Shown here one piece after another: positions 1 through 5,238 of a DNA stretch of 5,963 nt. How positions within the stretch are numbered: position 1 is the first letter of the stretch; each line of letters opens with the position of its first letter. The translations under genes and the position numbers were made by a program. Below the pieces are notes generated by a model. That model was not told the origin of the DNA and searched no databases. It worked only from the letters and a program-made list of their open reading frames with translations. Origin of the DNA: Halovivax sp. (GTDB lineage: Archaea; Halobacteriota; Halobacteria; Halobacteriales; Natrialbaceae); NCBI GenBank assembly GCA_007135505.1, contig SLIS01000345.1, forward strand, positions 1-5,963, read 5' to 3'.

Positions 1-10
1 AGGCCTTTTT
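1..10 (+). terminator. possible poly-T terminator of a gene left of the window
   Basis: The window opens with AGGCC followed by five T on the plus strand. Archaeal transcription often ends in a short U-tract, so this could end a rightward gene lying outside the window. On the minus strand the tract reads as A, so it cannot serve the leftward gene that stops at base 55. No stable hairpin precedes it here, and five T can occur by chance. Confidence 0.2.
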
Positions 11-54
11 CTGAAGGACAGGTCGAATCGCTTCCGTAACGGGTGTCGGTCGGC

Positions 55-501
55 TCAGTACGTGATCGGCGAATCCCGGGATCGGTCCGGTTCGGAATCG
101 GGGTACGTCACCGTCGCATCGACGTTCGATTCCACGTATTCCGCGACCGGTGCCGGACAGTGTTCCTTTTGCAACGACTTTCCCTCCATCAACACCTCAC
201 AGCACTGACTGCGACGCATCTCGGTGGCCTCGTCGGGGCTGAATCGATGGGACGCCCGGAGGACGAACGCTGCCTCGTCCCCCCGGCCGGCGAAGACCCA
301 CATCCTGAAGTCGAGGGGATCCGGATCGCGTGCGACGAGGTACGTGTCCGGGACCGTCTCCGAACTCTCCGAGTCGAACGTCCAGACGAGGAAGTCGCCC
401 GTCGAGGTGTCCGGGGGTCCGCGTGGCTCTCGTGGGGCCTGGTCCTCGGGGCCGACGTCGTTCGGCTCCCCGTAGGAGTCGAGATCGTCGATCAGGCTCA
501 T
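55..501 (-). CDS. unrecognised acidic haloarchaeal protein, 148 aa
   Basis: I do not recognise the family. The frame from ATG at 501 gives 148 residues ending in TGA. The N-terminus (about 1-37) is acidic and rich in Pro and Gly, so probably disordered. A more folded-looking segment follows at about 38-85, with alternating hydrophobics (DFLVWTF, TYLVARD, MWVFAGRG, AAFVLRA) suggesting beta strands. A helical part follows with a Cys pair at 100-101 and another Cys at 115. The tail is acidic. There is no signal peptide or membrane span, so it is likely cytosolic. The frame stays open upstream to 684, but I chose 501 because a TATATT element lies about 30 bases before it, which fits a leaderless transcript, and because the residues encoded upstream are basic and atypical. 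It is divergent from the methyltransferase unit. That it is a gene is fairly sure; its function is unknown. Confidence 0.72.
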   Translation of the reverse strand: MSLIDDLDSYGEPNDVGPEDQAPREPRGPPDTSTGDFLVWTFDSESSETVPDTYLVARDPDPLDFRMWVFAGRGDEAAFVLRASHRFSPDEATEMRRSQCCEVLMEGKSLQKEHCPAPVAEYVESNVDATVTYPDSEPDRSRDSPITY

Positions 502-525
502 CAGTGGGTCAGTTGCCGTCGGATG

Positions 526-536
526 CGAATATAGCT
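526..536 (-). promoter_or_regulatory. TATA-like element for the 148-aa acidic protein
   Basis: Read on the minus strand this is AGCTATATTCG. The TATATT core begins at base 533, 32 bases before the ATG at 501. That spacing puts transcription start at or a few bases before the ATG, typical of leaderless haloarchaeal mRNAs, and it supports the choice of the shorter start. Confidence 0.5.
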
Positions 537-617
537 TGGGTGTCGGAGCGTCATCGCTGCCGGGTCGGAGAACGACATCCGTCCCGTCGATCCTACGCGT
601 GGCGCGGCCGACGTAGC

Positions 618-629
618 AAGGATTTTGAC
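618..629 (+). promoter_or_regulatory. TATA-like element upstream of the small ORF and methyltransferase
   Basis: The sequence AAGGATTTTGAC contains a T4 core at 623-626, which is 28 bases before the ATG at 651. This is nearly the same arrangement as the T4 core before purM. It predicts transcription starting at about base 651. That is roughly 80 bases before the methyltransferase ATG and would place the 26-codon frame at the very 5' end of the mRNA. No comparable element lies 25-30 bases before 731. Confidence 0.4.
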
Positions 630-650
630 GCGGTCCCGCGAGGGTCCCGT

Positions 651-731
651 ATGGAAGAGACTTGGTGCGTGCTCGTACAGTCACAACGGACGCTTGCGCA
701 GACCAGCCGAATCGGCGGGGGAATGCGCTGA
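651..731 (+). CDS. possible 26-aa leader/small protein coupled to the methyltransferase
   Basis: ATG at 651 opens a frame of 26 codons (begins MEETWCVLVQ, ends IGGGMR) that stops with TGA at 729-731. The last base of that stop is the first base of the methyltransferase ATG (TGATG), an arrangement typical of translational coupling. The TATA-like T4 28 bases upstream predicts that this ATG lies at the 5' end of a leaderless mRNA. The peptide contains Trp5-Cys6, has no membrane span and no family I recognise. It could be a real small protein, a regulatory upstream ORF that loads ribosomes for the downstream gene, or a chance frame in GC-rich leader DNA. Position and overlap are seen directly; the coupling role is inference. 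Confidence 0.35.
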   Translation: MEETWCVLVQSQRTLAQTSRIGGGMR

Positions 732-1285
732 TGGGCTTTCACACGTTCCCCATCGACCGTGCCGAGGCGTTGCGGGATCCCTCGCGGTATCGCTTCTGTT
801 CGCGCGAGGAGTTACTCGAGGGGCTTCCGACCGGGGCGGACGCGACCGTCGCGGACCTGGGTTCCGGAACGGGATTCTACACCGACGACGTGGCGCCGTT
901 CGTCGGGACCCTCTACGCGGTGGACGTCCAGGAGGAGATGCACGAGTTCTATCGGGAACACGGACTCCCCGACGCCGTCGAACTCGTTACGGCCGAGGTA
1001 GCCTCGCTGCCGTTCGACGACGACGAACTCGACGGGGCGTTCTCCACGATGACTCACCACGAGTACGCCAGCGAGGCGTCGTTCGACGAACTCGCCCGGG
1101 TGATCCGCCCCGGCGGTCGTCTCGTCACCGTCGACTGGAGTAGCGACGGGAACGGCGACAGTGGACCGGCGATCGACGAACGGTTCGCACTGGCGGACGT
1201 CGAATCCCAGCTCGAGTCGGTCGGGTTCACCGTCGAAGCCGCACGCGACCGGCCGGAGACGCTGTACGTGATCGCTCGCCGCTGA
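731..1285 (+). CDS. class I SAM-dependent methyltransferase (Methyltransf_11-like)
   Basis: A 184-aa cytosolic enzyme expected to transfer a methyl group from S-adenosylmethionine; the acceptor cannot be read from the sequence. Class I motifs appear in order. Motif I is the glycine-rich SAM loop VADLGSGTGFY (40-50). Motif II is LYAVDVQEEM (61-70), whose acidic Asp65 should bind the ribose hydroxyls. The post-II region, VTAEVASLPF (86-95), is followed by DGAFSTMTHHE (101-111) in the motif IV position. Motif VI is ELARVIRPGGRLVTVDW (120-136). The length fits a minimal UbiE-type domain with no extra substrate domain. I chose ATG 731 over an in-frame TTG at 662. The N-terminus (MGFHTF) reads as a natural family start, and GGGGGA at 717-722 lies eight bases upstream as a possible ribosome site. 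It converges with the 154-aa gene, leaving 73 bases between stops. Confidence 0.9.
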   Translation: MGFHTFPIDRAEALRDPSRYRFCSREELLEGLPTGADATVADLGSGTGFYTDDVAPFVGTLYAVDVQEEMHEFYREHGLPDAVELVTAEVASLPFDDDELDGAFSTMTHHEYASEASFDELARVIRPGGRLVTVDWSSDGNGDSGPAIDERFALADVESQLESVGFTVEAARDRPETLYVIARR

Positions 1286-1293
1286 AACACTCC

Positions 1294-1309
1294 GGATCTA
1301 CCGCGATCC
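1294..1309. terminator. small hairpin between convergent genes
   Basis: GGATC (1294-1298), a six-base loop and GATCC (1305-1309) form a five-base-pair stem shortly after the methyltransferase stop. It lies in the 73-base gap between two converging genes, where a bidirectional end signal would be expected. No T-tract follows on either strand, so termination here is a weak guess. Confidence 0.18.
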
Positions 1310-1358
1310 AACGATTGCATCGACTCACTGCATCTCACCGGTGGCACGGCCCCCGGTT

Positions 1359-1823
1359 TCAGCCGAAATCCGGCAGATCTTCCGGCGGTTCGTACTCGGC
1401 TTCCCAGTCGATGTACTCGTCTTTGAGGTGCTCACAGAGGAGCTGGCCAAACTCGGTCAGTTCGGCGTTGATCGACGAGACGGTCCCCCACGACTCGAGG
1501 TCGGGATGGTACTCGCGCTCGCCCCAGTCCTCGGGGATCCCCGGCGCGTGATAGCCGACCCGGTCCGCGAAGTCGTCCCAGAAGAAGTCGAAGCGAGAGA
1601 ACAGGTCCAGGTCGGTTGCGATCCGGAATTCCGTTTCGGACATGTCGGTCCGAGCCGACCACGCCTCGAACGCTTCCTCCCAGGCGCCGGCTTCGAGAAA
1701 CGACTGTAGCTCTTCGCGACGATAGTCGACGTCCGGGCCACCCGAGATCGAGGCGTCGTCGTACTCGTTCGGGTCGACAAACTCGAGCTCCGGTGGCGCC
1801 GGCGGATCGACCGCGAGTGTCAT
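1359..1823 (-). CDS. unrecognised acidic, Trp-rich haloarchaeal protein, 154 aa
   Basis: I cannot assign a function. The protein is very acidic and has no signal peptide or membrane span, so it should be a soluble cytosolic protein. After a Pro- and Asp-rich N-terminus (about 1-35), residues 34-60 look helical (YRREELQSFLEAGAWEEAFEAW). A second block at 70-110 is aromatic-rich, with LFSRFDFFWDDF at 75-86 and then DRVGYHAPGIPEDWGEREYHPDL. A third helical block at 115-140 contains the only Cys (130). The tail has EYEPPEDLPDF. The spaced Trp and Tyr residues suggest a folded domain rather than a random frame. The start is ATG 1823, with a CTTATC element 29 bases upstream. It converges with the methyltransferase, while the thioesterase lies upstream in the same direction about 290 bases away, too far to assume an operon. 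Confidence 0.78.
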   Translation of the reverse strand: MTLAVDPPAPPELEFVDPNEYDDASISGGPDVDYRREELQSFLEAGAWEEAFEAWSARTDMSETEFRIATDLDLFSRFDFFWDDFADRVGYHAPGIPEDWGEREYHPDLESWGTVSSINAELTEFGQLLCEHLKDEYIDWEAEYEPPEDLPDFG

Positions 1824-2113
1824 GGACGGGTCTACGGCCGGTCGGCCGATAAGGATTGTTACCGGGCGGTCGTTCGGTACCGGGCCGATTCGTGCTGGTG
1901 ATTCGGAATCGGGACCCGGTTTGGTTCGGACTCTGGACGGTTTCTATCCCCCGCTCGGAGTGTCGTCGGTACCTGTTTCTGCACCGGCTTCCGAACTGAA
2001 TTCCTGGGGTTTCGAGTCTGGCTCGACTGGATCGGGATCGATGAGTTGCAGCTGAATCGATCGCGACCGTCAGATCGACGCGGGCCGGTTTCCCGTCCCC
2101 TCACGGCGTCGGG
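1824..2113. other. 290-base intergenic region without a credible gene
   Basis: Apart from the TATA-like element at its left end, I see nothing firm here. Short frames on both strands encode Arg-, Ser- and Pro-rich products unlike the acidic proteins around them. Small symmetric patches occur: GATTCGGAATC at 1900-1910, directly followed by GGGACCC at 1911-1917, and two ATCGAT palindromes flanking a CAGCTG at about 2038-2062. There is no poly-T tract after the thioesterase stop. The region could hold a 3' UTR or a small RNA, but the sequence alone does not support calling one. Confidence 0.4.
1848..1857 (-). promoter_or_regulatory. TATA-like element for the 154-aa protein
   Basis: On the minus strand this reads AATCCTTATC at its core. 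The TTAT begins at base 1852, 29 bases before the ATG at 1823. The spacing is the same as at the other starts in the window and predicts a leaderless or nearly leaderless mRNA. Confidence 0.45.
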
Positions 2114-2560
2114 CTATCGGTTCCGCGCTTCACCGTCGAGTGCCCGCTGACGGAGGGTTTCGCCCCGCTCACTGGAGACCGACAGGGATGGAACGGCGGT
2201 TGGGCGCTCGTCCTCGTCGATCGCTACGTACACGAAGTACGATTCGGTCGTGAATTCACTCTCGCCCGTTCTGAGGTCCTCTCGCTCGACGGTCACGCGG
2301 GTCTTGACGCTCGTCTCTCCGGCGTCGTAGACGTACGCCGTGACGAGAGCCGAATCGCCGACGCGGATCGGGAGTTCGAAGTTCATGCTGTCGACCCGGG
2401 CGGTGACGCAGGTTTCGCCCGCGAACCGCATCGAGGCCATCGCGCCGACCTCGTCCATCCACTTCATCACATTCCCACCGTGCGTCTTGCCCAGCATGTT
2501 GGTGTGGTTCGGCTGGACGAGTTCACGATTCTCGATGTACGTGTCCATCAAGGTGGTCAT
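2114..2560 (-). CDS. hotdog-fold acyl-CoA thioesterase (YciA/BFIT-like)
   Basis: A 148-aa cytosolic enzyme that should hydrolyse acyl-CoA thioesters to free acid and CoA; the preferred chain length cannot be told. The family signature is clear: PNHTNMLGKTHGGNVMKWMD at 17-36, with the long hotdog helix at 28-45. Asp36 sits in the MDE segment and Asn18 or Asn21 in the preceding loop, where catalytic and binding residues lie in this family. MRFAGETCVTARVDSMNF (44-61) and the strands DSALVTAYVYDAG (69-81), SVKTRVTVERED (84-95) and TTESYFVYVAID (104-115) complete a single hotdog domain, so it must act as an oligomer. The length is normal for one domain. I chose ATG 2560 because the conserved part begins almost at once (MDTYIENR) and upstream codons run into the divergent TraB gene. 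It shares a 150-base divergent promoter region with the TraB gene. Confidence 0.92.
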   Translation of the reverse strand: MTTLMDTYIENRELVQPNHTNMLGKTHGGNVMKWMDEVGAMASMRFAGETCVTARVDSMNFELPIRVGDSALVTAYVYDAGETSVKTRVTVEREDLRTGESEFTTESYFVYVAIDEDERPTAVPSLSVSSERGETLRQRALDGEARNR

Positions 2561-2578
2561 AGGCGAACGCTCGGGGTG

Positions 2579-2590
2579 GCGAAAGAAGAT
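2579..2590 (-). promoter_or_regulatory. weak TATA-like element for the thioesterase
   Basis: On the minus strand ATCTTCTTTC contains TTCTTT beginning at base 2587, 27 bases before the ATG at 2560. The spacing fits a leaderless start, but the core is interrupted by C. An alternative is the minus-strand CTTTTAG at about 2680-2686, shared with the TraB promoter, which would give a leader of roughly 95 bases. Confidence 0.28.
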
Positions 2591-2602
2591 GTTGTTGAAG
2601 GC

Positions 2603-2626
2603 GGTCGAGTGATCGAGCGGTCGAGG
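2603..2626. repeat. three tandem 8-base units in the thioesterase upstream region
   Basis: The unit G(G/A)TCGAGN occurs three times without interruption (GGTCGAGT, GATCGAGC, GGTCGAGG). It lies 43-66 bases upstream of the thioesterase ATG and 85-108 bases upstream of the TraB ATG. The eight-base period does not match a DNA helical turn. It could be a regulator site or simply TCGA-rich haloarchaeal sequence. Confidence 0.35.
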
Positions 2627-2659
2627 CAGTTGCCCCGCCACGTCGGGGAACCTGCCTGA

Positions 2660-2691
2660 CACGACGGGGTTCGATACCCCTAAAAGTCGTG
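2660..2691. promoter_or_regulatory. dyad around the TraB TATA element (candidate operator)
   Basis: CACGAC (2660-2665) pairs perfectly with GTCGTG (2686-2691). Inside it GGGG (2666-2669) pairs with CCCC (2677-2680) across TTCGATA. The only unpaired part on the right arm is TAAAA (2681-2685), the TATA-like box of the TraB gene. This gives ten complementary pairs embracing the promoter core in the divergent region. It may be an operator for a dimeric regulator of the TraB-S2P operon, the thioesterase, or both. The GGGG-TTCGATA-CCCC part resembles a tRNA T-arm, but no other tRNA part is present. Confidence 0.4.
2676..2686 (+). promoter_or_regulatory. TATA-like element for the TraB-S2P operon
   Basis: ACCCCTAAAAG has an A/T core (TAAAA) starting at 2681, 30 bases before the ATG at 2711. 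Transcription should therefore begin at or within a few bases of the ATG. No GGAGG-type ribosome site precedes the start, which agrees with leaderless initiation. Confidence 0.48.
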
Positions 2692-2710
2692 GGCTTGTTG
2701 ACCGACAGTA

Positions 2711-4480
2711 ATGAGTGACGCACGCGAGGACGGTGTCCCCTCCCCTCCAGACCCGCCCGACCGCGAGCGCGGGTCGGTGACGGTGGTCGGCACGGCACAC
2801 GTCTCGCAGGAAAGCGTCGACGAAGTCACCGAGACCATCGACGAGGAGCAGCCGGACGTCGTCGCCGTCGAACTAGACGAGGGACGGTATCGGCAGTTGC
2901 AGGGGGGCGCCCCGGACGACATCGAGGCGTCCGATCTGCTCTCCGGTAACACCGTCTTCCAGTTTCTGGCCTACTGGATGCTATCGTACGTCCAGTCGCG
3001 CCTGGGCGAGCGGTTCGACGTCGAACCCGGCGCCGACATGAAGGCCGCGATCGACGCGGCAGAACGAAACGGACTCGGTGTCGCCCTCGTCGACCGGGAC
3101 ATTCAGGTGACGATGCAGCGATTCTGGGCCCGGCTCTCGTTCGGTGAGAAGGCGAAACTCATCGGGGGGCTCGCCTTCGGCGTGACGAACCCCCGGACCG
3201 TCGGCCTCTCGTTCGGTGCGGCGTTCGGTGGGTTCGTCGGCCTGCTGTTCGCCGGATTCATCGCGCCGTCGCTCGGCTTTGGGGAGCTACTCACCCTCGG
3301 AGTGACGAGCGAGACGATCCTCCAGTTCGTCGGTGCGGTGGGAATCGGCCTCGTCGTCGGCCTCTTCGTGGGACTCCTGTTTCTACCGTCGTTCGATTCT
3401 GCGACCGCGAGCGAGAGTCCGCTAAGTGGATTCACTCTCAGACTGCTCGTCGGGATGGGTATTGGCGTCGCGACACTCGTCGCGCTCGTCGCAACGGGAA
3501 CCTTCGTCGGGCCGATTTCGCCCGGGTCCGTAGAGGGCACCGGTGCACTGGTGCTTCGCGGAACCGTTGGCGTCCTGGCCGGTATCGGCATCGGTGGTTC
3601 GCTCGGCCTCCTGCTCGGGGTCGCGATGACGCCGTCGGACGAGGAGATCGAGTCGTTCGACGAGATCGACATCGAGGAACTCACCGATGGGGACGTCGTT
3701 TCGGCGATGATGGAGGAGTTTCGCCGATTCAGCCCCGGCGGTGCGCAGGCGTTGATCGACGAACGGGACGCGTTCATCGCCCATCGGCTCCAGGCACTTC
3801 GCTCGGAGGGGTACCACGTCGTCGCTGTCGTCGGTGCGGGTCACAAAGACGGCATCGAACGACACCTCGCGGCACCCGAATCGCTGCCATCGGTGGCGGA
3901 CATCTCGGGAACCGACTCCGGTCGACGGTTCTCCATCACGAAGGTGCTCGGCTACTTGCTCATGGTCGGGTTCGTCGCGTTCTTCTTCCTGTTGCTGATG
4001 GCCGGTGTCCAGGACACGCTCTTGCTCCAGCTGTTTCTGGCCTGGTTCCTGCTCAACGGCCTCTGTGCATTCACGCTGGCCCGGCTCGCGGGCGCTCGCT
4101 GGACGAGTGCCGGCGTCGGGGGCGGCGTCGCCTGGTTGACGAGCATCAATCCCTTGCTCGCACCGGGCTGGTTCGCCGGCTACATGGAGCTTCGACACCG
4201 CCCGGTCAACGTAAGCGACATCCAGCTCCTGAACGACCTGATCGACGATACGGAGCGGCCGCTGGACGAGCTATTCGGAGAGATGCTCGACGTACCGCTG
4301 TTTCGACTCATCGTGATCGTCGCGCTGACCAACGTCGGCAGCATGATCGCTTCGGTCCTGTTCTTGCTGGTCGTCGTTCCGTGGTTCGGTGGCGAGATCG
4401 GCGGAGCCGGCGAGTTGATGGGTGAACTGTTCGCGGGGGCCAGAAACAGTCTCGACGCACTGATAGGAATTTTCTCATGA
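2711..4480 (+). CDS. traB: TraB/PrgY (Tiki superfamily) membrane protein with split domain
   Basis: A 589-aa membrane protein of the TraB family, related to PrgY, which limits pheromone activity in Enterococcus, and to the Tiki proteins, proposed metal-dependent proteases. A disordered acidic start (1-21) precedes the first TraB part: VVGTAHVS (25-32, first GxxH), VVAVELDEGRYRQL (50-63), GADMKAAIDAAERNG (107-121) and LVDRDIQVTMQRFW (127-139). A Gly-rich hydrophobic stretch of about 160 residues follows, with spans near 164-187, 203-226, 243-267 and 280-306. The domain then resumes: acidic linker 308-327, EEFRRFSPG (335-343), the ERD signature (351-353) and VVAVVGAGHKDGI (370-382, second GxxH). 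The C-terminus has about four more spans (410-432, 437-459, 466-492, 531-558). The last four bases overlap the S2P gene. Family membership is firm; substrate, side of the membrane and proteolytic activity are inferred. The symbol is the family name only. Confidence 0.92.
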   Translation: MSDAREDGVPSPPDPPDRERGSVTVVGTAHVSQESVDEVTETIDEEQPDVVAVELDEGRYRQLQGGAPDDIEASDLLSGNTVFQFLAYWMLSYVQSRLGERFDVEPGADMKAAIDAAERNGLGVALVDRDIQVTMQRFWARLSFGEKAKLIGGLAFGVTNPRTVGLSFGAAFGGFVGLLFAGFIAPSLGFGELLTLGVTSETILQFVGAVGIGLVVGLFVGLLFLPSFDSATASESPLSGFTLRLLVGMGIGVATLVALVATGTFVGPISPGSVEGTGALVLRGTVGVLAGIGIGGSLGLLLGVAMTPSDEEIESFDEIDIEELTDGDVVSAMMEEFRRFSPGGAQALIDERDAFIAHRLQALRSEGYHVVAVVGAGHKDGIERHLAAPESLPSVADISGTDSGRRFSITKVLGYLLMVGFVAFFFLLLMAGVQDTLLLQLFLAWFLLNGLCAFTLARLAGARWTSAGVGGGVAWLTSINPLLAPGWFAGYMELRHRPVNVSDIQLLNDLIDDTERPLDELFGEMLDVPLFRLIVIVALTNVGSMIASVLFLLVVVPWFGGEIGGAGELMGELFAGARNSLDALIGIFS

Positions 4481-5118
4481 GTTATGCGAACCGAGCGGAG
4501 TTGTCGTTTAGTAACCGAGAACTGTTCGACCTCGGCGTGGCGTGGGTCGTACTCAGCGTCGCGTTCGCGCTTCTCCTGACCCGGGAACCGGGTACCGGAG
4601 GCTTCGACGTAGTGGCCATCCCTCGGATGGCGGTTCTCAGTTTCGTCACGGTCGGTGTGGCATTCCTGCTGCACGAACTGGCGCACAAGGTCGTCGCCAT
4701 CAGATTCGGCCAGATAGCCGCGTTCAGAGCCGACTACAATATGCTCTTCCTCGCGATCATGAGTGCACTCATCGGCTTTCTGTTTGCCGCGCCGGGAGCC
4801 GTCTATCACCGCGGCCGGATCACGGTCCGGCAGAACGGGCTCGTCGCATTGGCCGGTCCGCTCACGAATCACGCTCTCGCCGTCCTGTTCCTCCCGCTCA
4901 TGTTCGCGCCCGGTCTGGTCGGTGCACCAACACTCGTCGGGGAGATCGGTCAACTCGGCGTCTGGATCAACGTCTTCCTCGCCGCGTTCAACATGATCCC
5001 CTACGGCCCGCTCGACGGCAACAGTGTCAAGGAGTGGAACGTTGGTGTCTTCGTCCTGGTCTTCGTCCCGAGCCTGCTGGCGGCGCTGTACGTGATCTTC
5101 TTCGTCGGCCTGCAGTGA
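4477..5118 (+). CDS. site-2 protease-type (M50) intramembrane zinc metalloprotease
   Basis: A 213-aa polytopic membrane protease of the S2P/M50 family, which cleaves substrates within the membrane. The zinc motif is HELAH (66-70: His66, Glu67, His70), placed in a hydrophobic segment as the family requires. The third ligand is Asp180 in NMIPYGPLDG (172-181), the second S2P signature. LAGPLTN (125-131) matches the conserved loop between them. About six spans are seen, near 18-34, 52-70, 88-106, 121-147, 155-175 and 190-211. There is no PDZ or CBS domain, so this is a minimal core form. The ATG lies inside the TraB stop (ATGA, four-base overlap), so the two are very likely co-transcribed and translationally coupled. 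All catalytic residues are intact and it should be active. Its partner or substrate is not evident here; the TraB protein is the obvious candidate by position. Confidence 0.93.
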   Translation: MSYANRAELSFSNRELFDLGVAWVVLSVAFALLLTREPGTGGFDVVAIPRMAVLSFVTVGVAFLLHELAHKVVAIRFGQIAAFRADYNMLFLAIMSALIGFLFAAPGAVYHRGRITVRQNGLVALAGPLTNHALAVLFLPLMFAPGLVGAPTLVGEIGQLGVWINVFLAAFNMIPYGPLDGNSVKEWNVGVFVLVFVPSLLAALYVIFFVGLQ

Positions 5119-5238
5119 CCGGCGACCGTGACGACGTCCGCACGCCGCGTTATGCCCGTTCGGGGGAATTGCCCACGCCCGGCATCGTGATCGGCCCGGA
5201 CCGGTGACCTTTTGCCGACACCCCGAGGTCGTACAGAC
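5119..5238 (+). other. intergenic gap between the S2P gene and purM
   Basis: These 120 bases separate the operon from purM. CCCG-TT-CGGG (5155-5164) can form a small four-pair hairpin, but no T-tract follows it, so I do not call a terminator. The gap is large enough for purM to be transcribed on its own, and a TATA-like element lies near its right end. Confidence 0.4.
5206..5215 (+). promoter_or_regulatory. TATA-like element for purM
   Basis: GACCTTTTGC carries a T4 core at 5210-5213, 29 bases before the purM ATG, predicting a leaderless start. GAGGT at 5225-5229, nine bases before the ATG, resembles a ribosome site. It would be outside the mRNA if transcription begins at the ATG, so it may be fortuitous. 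Confidence 0.45.

Noticed and set aside
502..684. Upstream extension of the 148-aa minus-strand gene by 61 codons
   Set aside because: The added residues are basic and Pro/Thr-rich, unlike the acidic protein, and the extension would run over the TATA-like element before 501 and the small ORF on the other strand.
662..730. TTG start extending the methyltransferase by 23 residues
   Set aside because: TTG starts are rare in haloarchaea, the added residues do not look like a methyltransferase N-terminus, and a natural ATG start lies at 731.
1336..1343. Perfect palindrome CACCGGTG between the convergent genes
   Set aside because: It is too short to mean much alone in GC-rich DNA and has no T-tract beside it.
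91..1913. Shared 12-base word TTCGGAATCGGG at 91-102 and 1902-1913
   Set aside because: One 12-base match in about 6 kb of GC-rich DNA is expected by chance, and the flanks do not match.
1822..2104. Short frames on both strands in the intergenic region
   Set aside because: The products are Arg-, Ser- and Pro-rich, lack haloarchaeal acidic composition and have no recognisable motif.
2666..2680. tRNA T-arm-like hairpin GGGG-TTCGATA-CCCC
   Set aside because: The stem has only four pairs, and no acceptor, D or anticodon arm is found on either side, so it is not a tRNA gene. I also see no repeat that would make it an attachment site.
2561..2800. N-terminal extension of the thioesterase
   Set aside because: It would overlap the divergent TraB gene by about 90 bases. 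The hotdog domain already begins at the chosen start, and the added residues are Arg/Pro-rich.
3103..4198. Long antisense frames inside the TraB gene
   Set aside because: These are shadows of GC-rich coding DNA. One product is a Ser/Pro/Thr string and the other lacks any motif, while the sense strand encodes clear TraB blocks.
4180..4953. Antisense frame across the TraB-S2P junction
   Set aside because: The sense frames carry conserved S2P and TraB motifs; the antisense product is charged low-complexity sequence.
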